A stretch of DNA of 64,000 nucleotides from Candidatus Lutacidiplasma silvani (GCA_022750295.1 JAKIVZ010000008.1:27113-91112), one strand, 5' to 3'. Shown: positions 10,305-20,380, counted from the first letter of the stretch. The notes: generated by a model from the sequence alone, not told the origin. Made by a program: numbers and translations.

Positions 10305-10817
10305 GCAGCCGGCCCCGAAGAAGAACAGCGGGAAGCTGGCCGCCAGATTGCCGATCGCCGTCGCCGGACCACTCTCGCGGTGCGGGGGAATTCGATCGAG
10401 CTTCCCTCCGTCGCGCCGGGCGGTGGACTCCGGCCCCGATGGGGCCGGTCGATTCGCCCGGGAGTTCCTCGAGCTGGGGTGCCGCTGCCAGGTCCCGGTG
10501 CTGGTTGACGTCGCGGCCTCCGTAGTTCGCGGGAGCTACCAGTACATTCCTCGGGGGAGGTATTACTATCGGCGAGCCGGACCCCCGCGGTCGCGCGCCC
10601 GGGGAGAGGAATCGGAGGGGCTCCCTCGATTCCCCCGCGGTCCGACCGAAGACCGGGACGGGGCTTCCACCGCGATCCGGACGGTCCTGCGCCGGGGCTC
10701 GGTGCGTGACGAACGGGTCGTCTCGGGGGACCCCGTTCGATGCTCGGCGTCCCCCGCGAGGTCGGCCTCGACGCACGGTGCGGGGCAGGCTTGATATAAT
10801 ATGCGCATCAATACGCA

Positions 10818-11111
10818 TTGATAACGATGTCCTCGGTCCGCGCGCTCGCCACCCGCGTTCGCCAGCCTGCGGTCGTGGGGGTCAGCTCGGGCATCGTTGG
10901 CGCCGCCGCGGTCCTGGCGAGGGCCGGTCCGTCAGGACTCGGCCCGTTCCTCCCGTCCGCCCCGCTCGGCCTCGGCGGGACCATCGTACCGTTCGTCAGC
11001 CTGCTCGCCCTCGTGGGTCCGACGGGACTGACCTTCCCGTGCTGGGCCAGCGATGCGAGCTCCCCGGGGGGCCGGGCGTGGCGATGGGTTCGGCGCCGGT
11101 TCGGGGCCTAA
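10818..11111 (+). CDS. Small hydrophobic hypothetical protein
   Basis: Start TTG 10818 or ATG 10827; TM-like segments; TATA-like sequence upstream (gatataatatg). Confidence 0.4.
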   Translation: MITMSSVRALATRVRQPAVVGVSSGIVGAAAVLARAGPSGLGPFLPSAPLGLGGTIVPFVSLLALVGPTGLTFPCWASDASSPGGRAWRWVRRRFGA

Positions 11112-11255
11112 CGACCCCGGCGAACGCCCCGCGAGCGGGGATTTATATCCCTCCCCGGTTCGGGGGCGGGGGAATGAGGAACACCTGTCTCTCCGAACCG
11201 ATGACGAGACACGCGACAGACTGACCCCCACACTCCTCGAGAACGAACCGCGGTC

Positions 11256-12215
11256 ATGGCGAACGAGCCCTCCAACATCCCCCTCATCGTCCTGATCGTC
11301 CTCGTCCTGGTCGGGGCGAGCATCGGAATCGGGTACTTCTACTACAAGGCCCAGCCCACTCCGCCGGCGTCGCCCACGCTGGTCGCGCTGGGCGACAACC
11401 TCACGGTCACCTACATAGGCGTGATGGGTTCGGGTCCCGAGGCGGGCAAGGTGTTCGACACGTCGGTGTACCAGGTGGCCACCAACAACGCCACCTGGCC
11501 GAAGACGATCGAGTTCGGTTGGCGAGGGTCCAAGGCGGCGTACAGCCAGTTCGGCGTCCACGTCGGTAGCCTGACGACCGCGAACGTGACCCTCAACAAC
11601 TACAGCTTCTCCCAGGTCGTCCCCGGATTCTGGGAAGGGCTCATCGGCGCCCCGACCAACGTCACCCAGACCGTCGTCGTCCCTCCCGCGCTGGGGTACG
11701 CCGCCTACCCGTGCAACCTCGTCGAGCCCCTCACGTTCCATCTCCCGGTCCTCCAGACCGTCCTGGGGACCGAGTTCCAGCGCCTCTACCCGGGGATCAC
11801 GGCCACCACCGGAGCGTCGTTCACCGACCCGCAGTATGGCTGGCAGGACACGATCCTGAGCGCCAACGCCAGTTTCGTGACCGTCGAGAATCTCCCGTCC
11901 GTCGGGTTCGTCTCGCATCCGTCGGGATGGCCCGTCACGGTCGAGAACGTCACTTCCACCTCGAACGGCACCGGCTCGATCACCCTCGTGAACGACCTTC
12001 AGCCGTCGCAGGCCGGGCTAGTCCAGGGGAACAGCACAACCGGGCTCTCCTGCGCCGGGTCGACCGCCACGCGCTATATCGTGACGAACGTGAACCTCGC
12101 CGCCGGGACCTACACGGAGGACTTCAACACCGAGGTCGCCGGGCAGACCCTGATCTTCCTGATCAAGGTCATCAACCTGTTCACGCCCGCCGTGAACGAC
12201 ACGGTTTCGGCGTAG
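11256..12215 (+). CDS. Membrane-anchored FKBP-type peptidyl-prolyl isomerase-like protein
   Basis: N-terminal TM; LGDNLTVTYIGVMGSGPEAGKVFDTS...QVVPGFWEGLIGAPTNVTQTVVVPPALGYA matches FKBP/SlyD pattern. Confidence 0.85.
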   Translation: MANEPSNIPLIVLIVLVLVGASIGIGYFYYKAQPTPPASPTLVALGDNLTVTYIGVMGSGPEAGKVFDTSVYQVATNNATWPKTIEFGWRGSKAAYSQFGVHVGSLTTANVTLNNYSFSQVVPGFWEGLIGAPTNVTQTVVVPPALGYAAYPCNLVEPLTFHLPVLQTVLGTEFQRLYPGITATTGASFTDPQYGWQDTILSANASFVTVENLPSVGFVSHPSGWPVTVENVTSTSNGTGSITLVNDLQPSQAGLVQGNSTTGLSCAGSTATRYIVTNVNLAAGTYTEDFNTEVAGQTLIFLIKVINLFTPAVNDTVSA

Positions 12216-12228
12216 TCGGGTGCGCGGC

Positions 12229-13179
12229 TCAGCCGCGGAGGGTGACCTTGCCGCGCTTCATCAGTTCCTCGAGCTGGGCGTCGGCCGCGCGGGCGTACGC
12301 CCCTTCCCCGGCGACGTTCTCGCGGACCGAGCGGTTGTAGTCGCCGACCGTCCGCTTCGCCTCCAGCCGGCGGTCGCGCGACGCCCGCAGCCGGGTGTTC
12401 ACGTCCCGTTCGAGGGTCCGGATCTCGTCGGAGAAGGCGTCGACGCGGGCCATGACGGCCCCCCGCTCCTTCGCCTTCTCGCGCATCTGGGCGAGGAGAC
12501 CCCCGACGTCGACGAGCCGGTCGCGGATCCCGGTCATCGCGCGCTCGCGCTCGACCCGGACCCGCTCGAATTCTTCATGGATCGCGTCGAGTTCGGCCTT
12601 CCGGGCCCGAACGGCGTCTTCCGCCCCCTTCCGCTTGGCGAGCGCGGCCTGGATCGCGGCCCGGTCCTTGTCGGCGGCGACGAGCTGGGTCCGGAGGCTC
12701 CGCATCCGGTCGATGAGCGCGTTCTCCTCCTTCAGAGGCAGCGCGGTCGTCTGCTGCCGGACCTCGAGGTTCTCGATCTCCTTGCGGAGTTGCTCGGGGG
12801 TCGCGTGGTCCCCCTTCGGGATCTCCCCGCGGACGAGCCGGGCGGCGACGACCGATTCGTCGAGCTTCGACCGGGCCGAATCGCGGGCGCGCCGGAGCTC
12901 CGACAGGCGGGCGCCCAACCCCTGGTGGGACTGGTACAGGTCTTCGACCGCCGCCTGCCGGCGCTGGCGCTCATCGTAGAGGTCCTTCTGACCGTCCGAG
13001 AGGGCGTGGACCTGGTCCAGCAGGGCGGCACGCCGGTTGTAGAGGTCGCGGAGTTTGCCCTCGGCCCGGTAGACCGCATCCCGGTCCTCCCGGTCCTCCC
13101 GTTCGGCTTCCTCCGTCAGCACCGGCCGTGGCATCGGGCGGGGAGTATCCGGCCCCGTCAAAAAGGTGCGGGGGGGCAA
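12229..13179 (-). CDS. Coiled-coil protein (COG1340-like)
   Basis: Almost entirely charged heptad-like sequence; LYDERQRRQAAVEDLYQSHQGLGARLSELRRARDSARSKLDE. Confidence 0.75.
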   Translation of the reverse strand: MPPRTFLTGPDTPRPMPRPVLTEEAEREDREDRDAVYRAEGKLRDLYNRRAALLDQVHALSDGQKDLYDERQRRQAAVEDLYQSHQGLGARLSELRRARDSARSKLDESVVAARLVRGEIPKGDHATPEQLRKEIENLEVRQQTTALPLKEENALIDRMRSLRTQLVAADKDRAAIQAALAKRKGAEDAVRARKAELDAIHEEFERVRVERERAMTGIRDRLVDVGGLLAQMREKAKERGAVMARVDAFSDEIRTLERDVNTRLRASRDRRLEAKRTVGDYNRSVRENVAGEGAYARAADAQLEELMKRGKVTLRG

Positions 13180-13183
13180 TGTC

Positions 13184-13915
13184 TCATTCGTCCGGACTCG
13201 ACCCGGTGAGAAGGTGGAGCGCGAAGAGGGCGGCCGGGACCCCGGCGTCGATGTTGACGACCGCGACCGGGGCGCACGACTGGAGCATCGCGTTCAGGGC
13301 AGCCTCCCCCCGTCCGCCCCGACCGTACCCCACCGAGGTCGGGACCCCGACCACGGGGGCCCGGACGAGGCCCGCCCAGACCGTGGGCAGCGCGCCCTCC
13401 CGTCCGGCGAAGACGAGGTAGACCCGCGGGTGCGACCGCTCGAGTCGCCGGGCCGCGCGGGTCACCCGGTGGAGGCCCGCCACCCCCACGTCGTACGCCT
13501 CGACCGTCGTCGCACCGACCGACTGGAGGACCGCGCGGGCCTCCTCGGCGATCGGGACATCCGCGGTCCCGGCCGTCACGAGGCCGACGACCCCGGCGGG
13601 GGGGTCGCCGTCCGGCATCCCCCGCAACCACCAGACCCGCCCTCCGGCGAGCGATTCGAGGGGGAGGGTCGCCGCGCGTGCCAGTCCGCCGAGCCGCTGG
13701 GCCTGGGAACGGGTCGGTCGGGAGACGACGGCGCCCCGGCCGTCCTCGGCCAGGGCCCGGAGGATGGCGACGAGGTGCTCGTCGTCCTTCCCCTCCCCGA
13801 GCACGACCTCCGGGACCCCGGTCCTCGCCCGTCGGCCCGTGTCGATCCGGGCGATCCGTCCGACCCGCAATTCGCGAGCGGTCCGACGGTCCGGACGTCT
13901 CGGAGCGGGGGACAC
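13184..13915 (-). CDS. larB: LarB-type AIR carboxylase-like protein (pyridinium-3,5-biscarboxylic acid mononucleotide synthase family)
   Basis: RIDTGRRARTGVPEVVLGEGKDDEHL...GLVTAGTADVPIAEEA...VVGVPTSVGYGRGGRGEAALNAMLQSCAPVAVVNIDAG. Confidence 0.88.
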   Translation of the reverse strand: MSPAPRRPDRRTARELRVGRIARIDTGRRARTGVPEVVLGEGKDDEHLVAILRALAEDGRGAVVSRPTRSQAQRLGGLARAATLPLESLAGGRVWWLRGMPDGDPPAGVVGLVTAGTADVPIAEEARAVLQSVGATTVEAYDVGVAGLHRVTRAARRLERSHPRVYLVFAGREGALPTVWAGLVRAPVVGVPTSVGYGRGGRGEAALNAMLQSCAPVAVVNIDAGVPAALFALHLLTGSSPDE

Positions 13916-13969
13916 TCGCCGTCCATCCCTGAAATGACTTATAGCGGATTCCGCTCGGCGGCCCCGTCG

Positions 13970-15118
13970 ATGGTCGACTTCTCGCTCACCGAGGAACAGA
14001 CGAGCCTCCGCGACATGGCCCGCAAGTTCGCCAAGGGCGAGATGGCCCCCCACGCGGCCGAATGCGACCGGGCCGGCCGGTTCCCGGAGGAGATCTACCG
14101 GAAGGCGTGGGAGCTCGGCCTGATGAACCTGAACGTCCCGACCGAGTTCGGCGGGAGCGGCCTCGGGCTCTTCGAGCAATGCCTCATCGTCGAGGAACTG
14201 TCGCGCGCCTGCGCCGGGATGACCACCTCGATCATCGCGAACTGCCTGGCGCTCGAGCCGATCCTCCTCGGAGGGACCGACGAACAGAAGCACCGGCTCC
14301 TCGACCCGTTCTGTGCCTCGTATCACCTCGCCTCATTCTGCCTCACCGAACCGAGCGGGGGGAGCGATGCGGGCTCGCTGAAGACCCGCGCCCGGCGGGA
14401 CGGCGACCACTACGTCCTCGACGGGGAGAAGTGCTTCATCACGAACGGTCCGTTTGCGTCGCTCTACACTGTCTTCGCGACCCTCGACCCGTCGCTCCGG
14501 CACAAGGGGATCGTCGCCTTCGCCGTCCCCCGGGAGACCCACGGGGTCGTCCCCGGAAAGGAAGAGGAGAAGATGGGGCACCGGGCCTCGGCCACTTCGA
14601 CCGTCCGCTTCGAGGGAGCCCGGGTCCCGGTCGCGAACCGGCTCGGGGCTGAGACCGAGGGGTTCTCGATCGCGATGCGGACCCTCGACCAGACCCGGAC
14701 CCCGATCGGGGCCCTCGCGACTGGAATCGCCCAGGCGGCGCTCGACCACGCCGCCGACTACTCGAAGCGCCGGCAGACGTTCGGGAAGCCGATCTCCGAG
14801 CACCAGGCGATCCAGATCAAGCTCGCCGACATGGCCCAGGCGCTCCACGCCGCCCGGCTCCTGACCTGGCAGGCGGCCTGGACGATCGACCACGGCCAGC
14901 CCGGGTCGCTCGAGTCGGCGATGGCGAAGTGCTTCGCCTCCGACGCCGCGATGCGGGTCGCCGACGAAGCGATCCAGGTGTTCGGCGGCTACGGCTACAT
15001 GAAGGACTACCCGGTCGAGAAGCTCCTGCGGGACGCGAAGCTGGCCCAGATCTACGAGGGGTCGAACGAGATCCAGCGGATCGTGATTGCGCGCGAGCTC
15101 CTCGCGCGGTACGCCTGA
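13970..15118 (+). CDS. Acyl-CoA dehydrogenase
   Basis: FSLTEEQTSLRDMARKFA...FCLTEPSGGSDAGSLKTRA...IQVFGGYGYMKDYPVEKLLRDAKLAQIYEGSNEIQRIVIAREL. Confidence 0.96.
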   Translation: MVDFSLTEEQTSLRDMARKFAKGEMAPHAAECDRAGRFPEEIYRKAWELGLMNLNVPTEFGGSGLGLFEQCLIVEELSRACAGMTTSIIANCLALEPILLGGTDEQKHRLLDPFCASYHLASFCLTEPSGGSDAGSLKTRARRDGDHYVLDGEKCFITNGPFASLYTVFATLDPSLRHKGIVAFAVPRETHGVVPGKEEEKMGHRASATSTVRFEGARVPVANRLGAETEGFSIAMRTLDQTRTPIGALATGIAQAALDHAADYSKRRQTFGKPISEHQAIQIKLADMAQALHAARLLTWQAAWTIDHGQPGSLESAMAKCFASDAAMRVADEAIQVFGGYGYMKDYPVEKLLRDAKLAQIYEGSNEIQRIVIARELLARYA

Positions 15119-15131
15119 GCCGGGGACGACC

Positions 15132-15929
15132 GTGGAGATCGCGGTCCTCGTCAAGCCGGTCCCGGACGCCGAGACCCGGCTCCGCCCGGACGCGAAAGGG
15201 CTCGCGCTCGACCCGGAGGGGGTCAAGTGGGTCCTCGCCGGGTACGACGAATCGGCGGTCGAGCAGGCGTTGCTCCTGAAGGAAGCGGCCCCCGGCACGA
15301 CGGTCCGCGCGATCTCGTACGGACCTGTCGCCCGGGCCGAGGAGGTGCTCCGGTCCGCGCTCGCGCTCGGCTGCGATGCCGCAACCTCACTCGAAGCTCC
15401 TCCCGAGGCTCCGACCGACGCCGTCTCGGTGGCCCGTGCCCTCGCGCTGGCCCTGACGAAGCACCCGGCGTCCCTCGTCCTCTGCGGGAAGCAGGCGGGC
15501 GACGACGAGGGGGGGATCGTCGGCCCCGCGGTGGCGGAGCTCCTCGGGCTCCCCGACCTCGGAGTCGCCACGAACGTTCGCTGGGATGGGGGACCGGGCG
15601 GACTCACGATGGAGCGGTCGGTGGAAGGCGGACTCGAGCAGGGTCGGACCGCCCTGCCGGCGCTCGTCGCCCTCCAGCAGGCGTGGAACGACCCCCGGAC
15701 CGCGAAGCTCCCGAATATCCTGAAATCCCGGAAGGCTCCGATCGAGCGGATCCCGGCCGCGGAGGTCGCCGCCGCGATGGCGCCGTCGGCCGCCACCGCC
15801 CCGCGACGACTCGGATTCCGGTTGCCCCCGCCCCGGACCGGGGCGAAGATGATCGAGTACAAGACCCCCGAAGAGGCGGCCGAGAAGCTCGTTCGGATCC
15901 TCCGCGAGGAAGCGAAGGTGTTCCCGTGA
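15132..15929 (+). CDS. etfB: Electron transfer flavoprotein beta subunit
   Basis: VEIAVLVKPVPDAETRLRPD...LVLCGKQAGDDEGGIVGPAVAELLGLP. Confidence 0.95.
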   Translation: MEIAVLVKPVPDAETRLRPDAKGLALDPEGVKWVLAGYDESAVEQALLLKEAAPGTTVRAISYGPVARAEEVLRSALALGCDAATSLEAPPEAPTDAVSVARALALALTKHPASLVLCGKQAGDDEGGIVGPAVAELLGLPDLGVATNVRWDGGPGGLTMERSVEGGLEQGRTALPALVALQQAWNDPRTAKLPNILKSRKAPIERIPAAEVAAAMAPSAATAPRRLGFRLPPPRTGAKMIEYKTPEEAAEKLVRILREEAKVFP

Positions 15930-16900
15930 CCGGAGTGCTGGTCCTCCTCGAACGGCACGCGGGCGCCATCGCCGCGGCCAGCTGCGAAGCGGTGGGCGTC
16001 GCGCGGTCGATCGCGAACGGGGGCCCGGTGGTCGGCCTCCTCGTTGGCCCCGGAGGCGCGGCCGGGGCCACCGGGCTCGGCGTCGACCGGGTCCTCCTTG
16101 CCGAATCCCCGAACCTCGACCACCCCTCCGGGGCGCAACTGGCCGTTCTCCTCGCGGCGGCCGCCGACGCGGCGTCGTCGACGACGATCGTCGTGCCGGG
16201 AACGGCGCGCGGACGGGATCTGGTCGGACGCGTGGCGGTCCGGTGGAACGCCTCCGCGGCCACCAATGTCACCGAGGTCGCGACGTCGGGATCGGGCGCG
16301 CTCCGGGTCACACGCCCCGTCTTCGGGGGTCGGGCGACCGAAGAGCTCGAGCTGCCCGGGCCGCGCCAGGTGCTCGCGCTGAAGCCCCATGCGTTCTCCC
16401 CGCCCGCGACGTCCCCCGCCCCAACTCCGGTCGAGCCGCTCGCGCTGCCGGAGGGGCTCGCGAAGGCGCCCGCCCTCGACGTGCGTGGGTTCCAGCCGAC
16501 CGTGGGCGGGAAGGGCCCTGAGCTCGGCGACGCCTCGATCGTGGTGTCGGGCGGACGCGGTGTCGGGACCCCGGAGAAGTTCCAGGTCGTCGAGGATCTC
16601 GCCGAGGCGTTCGGGGCCGCCGTCGGGGCGTCCCGGGCGGTGACCGACGCCGGATGGCGGCCCGCCTCGTACCAGGTCGGCCAGACCGGCAAGGCGGTCT
16701 CCCCGCAGCTCTACATCGCGGTCGGGATCTCGGGGGCGATCCAGCACATCGTCGGGATGGTCTCGTCGCGCGTCATCGTGGCCATCAACTCCGACCCCCA
16801 GGCCCCGATCTTCCGCGTCGCCGATTACGGGATCGCCGGCGACCTGTTCGCGATCGTGCCGGCGCTCACCCAGGCCGTCCGAGCGGCCCGCAGCCACTAA
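15926..16900 (+). CDS. etfA: Electron transfer flavoprotein alpha subunit
   Basis: GTGA overlap with etfB; SIVVSGGRGVGTPEKFQVVEDLAEAFGAAVGASRAVTDAGWRPASYQVGQTGKAVSPQLYIAVGISGAIQHIVGM. Confidence 0.96.
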   Translation: MTGVLVLLERHAGAIAAASCEAVGVARSIANGGPVVGLLVGPGGAAGATGLGVDRVLLAESPNLDHPSGAQLAVLLAAAADAASSTTIVVPGTARGRDLVGRVAVRWNASAATNVTEVATSGSGALRVTRPVFGGRATEELELPGPRQVLALKPHAFSPPATSPAPTPVEPLALPEGLAKAPALDVRGFQPTVGGKGPELGDASIVVSGGRGVGTPEKFQVVEDLAEAFGAAVGASRAVTDAGWRPASYQVGQTGKAVSPQLYIAVGISGAIQHIVGMVSSRVIVAINSDPQAPIFRVADYGIAGDLFAIVPALTQAVRAARSH

Positions 16901-16906
16901 CGAGCG

Positions 16907-18208
16907 CTAGAGGTTCCGGCCGAGGTCGACGAGGTCGCGCGCGGTCGCCATCCACTTGAGCTTCGAGCGGCGGAACGCCTTCCAGGCGGTCCGGCGGGCC
17001 GGCTCCTTCGGGGCGCCGGTTTCCCCCATGAGGTCGTGCAGGAGGCCGAAGGCGAGCTCGGGGTACTCCCGGTAGAACCGAGGGTTCCACTTGACTCGGT
17101 CGAGCCCCTCGAAGTCGCGGAAGTCGGCGATCACCCCGGAGGCGGCCAGCCGCCGGTCGTACGCGGCGAGGCGGGCCGACGACGCGTCGCCGGCCGCCTT
17201 CGCCTCGAGCGCCGTGTCGGCTGCCTGGAGGCCGGTCCGGACCGCGTAGTTCATCCCCTGGATGACGAGCCCGTTCGAGAACACGAACCCGGCGGCATCC
17301 CCCGCGACCATCCAGCCGTCCCCGTGGAACGCCGCGGGCCGGCTCGCCCACCCGCCCGAGATCAGCTTCGCGCCGTACTCGACGAGCTCCGCCCCGTCGA
17401 GCCGACCGGCGATCTCCGGGTGGAGCTTGAACTTCTCGAGGAGGTCGTGCGACTGGACGTTGCGGCCGAACATCGAGGCGATGTTGAGGATGATCCCGAG
17501 GGAGACGGTGTCGCGGTTGGTGTAGAGGAACCCTCCGCCCATCACGCCGGGGGGGAAGATCCCCGAGACCCACTCCTCCGCGTGCCCCTCTCCGTCGCCG
17601 ACGTTGAACCGGTCCTCGATCGTTCCCTTCGGGAGCCGGTACACCTCCTTCACGCCGAGCTCGGTCGCCCGGCCGTCGAGCCGGGGGTTCGGCCGGATCG
17701 GCGTGCCGAGCGCCAATCGGGAGTTCGCCCCGTCGGCGAGGATCGTCACCGGGGCCGTCATCGTCTCGCCGCCTTGGACGACGCCGTGGACCCGGCTCCC
17801 TTCCCAGTTCAACCGGTCCACCGGGACGGAGCTGACGAGCGTCGCCCCGGCGGCCTCGGCCTGCGCGGCGAGCCACTTGTCCGTCCGGGACCGAAGGACC
17901 GCATGGGCCACGTACGGCGGCGTCGCCCAACTCCGGTCCGAAAGGGAGAACGAGACGGCCCCCTCGGGGGTGAGGAATCCGAACCGCTTGCGGACGACGT
18001 GCCGCTCGACCGGCATCGTCTCCCACCAGTTGGGCAGGATCGCGTCGAGGTCGTGGCCCCAGAGGATTCCGCCGGAGAGGTTCTTCGTCCCCGGCTCGGC
18101 TCCCCGCTCGAGGAGGAGGACGTTCGCGCCCCCTTGGGCGAGCCGGATCGCCGCCGCCGACCCGGCCATTCCGGCGCCGACCACGATGACATCGAAGTCG
18201 TCGGCCAT
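16907..18208 (-). CDS. fixC: Electron-transfer flavoprotein:quinone oxidoreductase-like flavoprotein (FixC family)
   Basis: FDVIVVGAGMAGSAAAIRLAQGGANVLLLERGAEPGTKNLSGG...GVKEVYRLP...GWMVAGDAAGFVFSNGLVIQGMNYAVRTGLQAADTALEA. Confidence 0.92.
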   Translation of the reverse strand: MADDFDVIVVGAGMAGSAAAIRLAQGGANVLLLERGAEPGTKNLSGGILWGHDLDAILPNWWETMPVERHVVRKRFGFLTPEGAVSFSLSDRSWATPPYVAHAVLRSRTDKWLAAQAEAAGATLVSSVPVDRLNWEGSRVHGVVQGGETMTAPVTILADGANSRLALGTPIRPNPRLDGRATELGVKEVYRLPKGTIEDRFNVGDGEGHAEEWVSGIFPPGVMGGGFLYTNRDTVSLGIILNIASMFGRNVQSHDLLEKFKLHPEIAGRLDGAELVEYGAKLISGGWASRPAAFHGDGWMVAGDAAGFVFSNGLVIQGMNYAVRTGLQAADTALEAKAAGDASSARLAAYDRRLAASGVIADFRDFEGLDRVKWNPRFYREYPELAFGLLHDLMGETGAPKEPARRTAWKAFRRSKLKWMATARDLVDLGRNL

Positions 18209-18284
18209 GTCCGGTCCCTTCGGGCGTACGGCTTCGCGGTCTTAACGTCGGGAGGCCGGGGTACCCGGCGGTTCCGCCGGCCCG

Positions 18285-18902
18285 TTAGTTGGAGCCGGAG
18301 CCGCGGCTCAAGTTCTGGGTCGCGTTCTCCACGAGCCGCTGGAACTCGAACGGCTTCGGGATCCCGTGCCAGGCCTCGTTGCCGATCGAGCGGCCGGTGC
18401 CGCCCTCGGAGGAGACGGTGACGCTGCCGTACCCGAGGATCCGCTGGCCGAACGACTGGTGAACGTCCACCCCGCGAACCTGCGCGACCGGGATCTCGTC
18501 GAAGTCGCGGCCGAAGATCCCCTTCTGGCGAATGACCCGATTCGAGCTGACCGCGTACACCGTGCTGATCCAGCGGAGGAACCGAACCAGGATCCAGAGC
18601 AGGACGATGAGGGTGAACAAGACCGCGAAGATCAGGAGGTAGGTCCCGCCGGGGTGCGTTCCGCCGAAGTTCGGGAGGTCGCTGAGCGCCCGAGTGAGCC
18701 CCGGGACGGGCGGCCAGGAGTAGGTTACCGTCAGGGCCGCGTAGTCGAAAATGAGTGCGAGGATCAGCCAGATCACCGGGCCGGGGAAGTAGTACAGTTT
18801 CGTCGAGCGGGTCTCGCGCAGAAGCGTCTCGCTGTCCGCGAGGTAGGTCGCCTTCAGGAGCTTCGGCATCGTCCGGGGCGGAGCGGCGGGCGACACGGCC
18901 AT
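18285..18902 (-). CDS. PH-domain (bPH2/DUF304-like) membrane protein
   Basis: Two TM segments then WISTVYAVSSNRVIRQKGIFGRDFDEIPVAQVRGVDVHQSFGQRILGYGSVTVSSEG. Confidence 0.85.
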   Translation of the reverse strand: MAVSPAAPPRTMPKLLKATYLADSETLLRETRSTKLYYFPGPVIWLILALIFDYAALTVTYSWPPVPGLTRALSDLPNFGGTHPGGTYLLIFAVLFTLIVLLWILVRFLRWISTVYAVSSNRVIRQKGIFGRDFDEIPVAQVRGVDVHQSFGQRILGYGSVTVSSEGGTGRSIGNEAWHGIPKPFEFQRLVENATQNLSRGSGSN

Positions 18903-19056
18903 GGCCGACGGTGCCTCCCCACGCAAATAAACCCTCGTTCTCGACGGAAACCCGTCGACGGGAGTCGTGACCGGCCCCCCGGCGCGGGTGCCGCCCGCGA
19001 CCCAGGCCCGCGTTCGGGCATCGGCCCAAATACCCCGCGCCTCTCCTCGACCCCCG

Positions 19057-19914
19057 ATGGGCATCACCGACTGCCACGTCCACATCAACCCAATCTGGCA
19101 GATGCACCCGGCGGCGCGCGCGCTCGTAGGGCATTCGGGCGCCGGCGAGGAACTCGAGGCGCACGCCCGGTCTCCGGAGAAGTTCCTGCGCTACCTCGAC
19201 CGGTGTGGGGTCGAGCGGGCCGTCCTGGTCAATTACGTGGCGCCCGAGATCGTCGGGTACACGACGGAAGCGAACGAGTTCGTTTCCGCGTACTGCCACG
19301 CCGATCCCCGCCGCCTCGTCGCGATCGGTTCCGTCCTCCCCTCGCACGCCGACCCGGCGGCCGAAGTGGAGCGACTGGTGCAGAAGCTCGGCATCCGGGG
19401 GCTGAAGATTCACCCCCCGCACCAACTGTTCGCGCCCAACGACTACGTGCACGGCCACGCGCCCGGCCTTCGTGCGATCTACGCCACATGCGAGCGGCTC
19501 GGGATCCCCGTGATCGTCCACACGGGTACCTCGGTGTTCCCGGGGGCCCGGAATCGGTTCGCCGATCCGATGCTGGTCGAGGACGTGGCGATCGATTTTC
19601 CGAAGCTCACGATCGTGCTCGCGCACGGGGGCCGCCCGCTCTGGATGGACCACGCGACCTTCCTGGTCCGCCGGTTCCCGAACGTGTTCCTCGAGTTGTC
19701 CAGCGTTCCGCCGGCGAAGCTGCTCGAGTACTTTCCAACCCTTCCGAAGCTCGCCGACAAGGCGCTCTTCGGGAGCGACTGGCCGGGACCCGGCGTGAAG
19801 GACATCGCCGAGAATCTCGCCGGGTTCCGCGCCCTTCCGATGCCGTCCGAGGCGAAAACTCGAATCTTGGAGGAGAACCCGCTCCGCGTCTTCCCGACGA
19901 CACCCCCCACGTGA
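19057..19914 (+). CDS. Amidohydrolase-family metal-dependent hydrolase
   Basis: ITDCHVHINP...GIRGLKIHPPHQLF...PVIVHTGTS...FPKLTIVLAHGG...ALFGSDWPGPG. Confidence 0.9.
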   Translation: MGITDCHVHINPIWQMHPAARALVGHSGAGEELEAHARSPEKFLRYLDRCGVERAVLVNYVAPEIVGYTTEANEFVSAYCHADPRRLVAIGSVLPSHADPAAEVERLVQKLGIRGLKIHPPHQLFAPNDYVHGHAPGLRAIYATCERLGIPVIVHTGTSVFPGARNRFADPMLVEDVAIDFPKLTIVLAHGGRPLWMDHATFLVRRFPNVFLELSSVPPAKLLEYFPTLPKLADKALFGSDWPGPGVKDIAENLAGFRALPMPSEAKTRILEENPLRVFPTTPPT

Positions 19915-19939
19915 AATACCCCGAACCGCTCCTTCCGAC

Positions 19940-20374
19940 GTGCCCGACACCGAATCCCCCGACCCCGCGGCCGCCAGCGCGGCGCCCGAGGTCCCCGAGA
20001 CGCCCACGAGCGTGGTCGTCGTCGAGGGAGGGGAGGAGCTCGGCCGACTTCCGATGCCCCGGCGGGCACGGGGTGAGATCTTCGGGGTCGCGAGCCAACT
20101 GCTCGGGGCCGCCCGGATCCGGGTGATGTGCGAGGACAACCTGTCCCGGATGGGACGAATCACCGGGAAGATGAAGAAGAAAATGTGGATCCGGGAGGGC
20201 GACCTTCTCATCCTCCGTCCCTGGGGATTCCAGGAAGGAAAGGCGGACATCCTGTTCCGCTACAGTCGTACGCAGGCAACGTACCTCGCCCGGCGAAACC
20301 TCCTCCCCGCCTCGGTCGACGTTTTCTCGAACATCGAGACCCCCTCGTCGACCGACACTCCTCCCGCCGCGTAG
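19940..20374 (+). CDS. Translation initiation factor aIF-1A
   Basis: LPMPRRARGEIFGVASQLLGAARIRVMCEDNLSRMGRITGKMKKKMWIREGDLLILRPWGFQEGKADILFRYSRTQATYL. Confidence 0.95.
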   Translation: MPDTESPDPAAASAAPEVPETPTSVVVVEGGEELGRLPMPRRARGEIFGVASQLLGAARIRVMCEDNLSRMGRITGKMKKKMWIREGDLLILRPWGFQEGKADILFRYSRTQATYLARRNLLPASVDVFSNIETPSSTDTPPAA

Positions 20375-20380
20375 GCGTCG

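Noticed and set aside
7173-10508. 1111-aa plus-strand ORF
   Set aside because: Out-of-frame reading across RPA genes and the minus-strand Cys-rich gene; Arg/Pro/Ser-rich artefact.
10310-10790. Possible minus-strand gene MRIDAHIISSLPRTVRRG...
   Set aside because: Low-complexity translation, no clear start or motif; left unannotated.
14333-16897. 854-aa minus-strand ORF
   Set aside because: Antisense to acyl-CoA dehydrogenase and EtfBA; composition artefact of high-GC DNA (Arg/Gly/Asp-rich, no domain sense).
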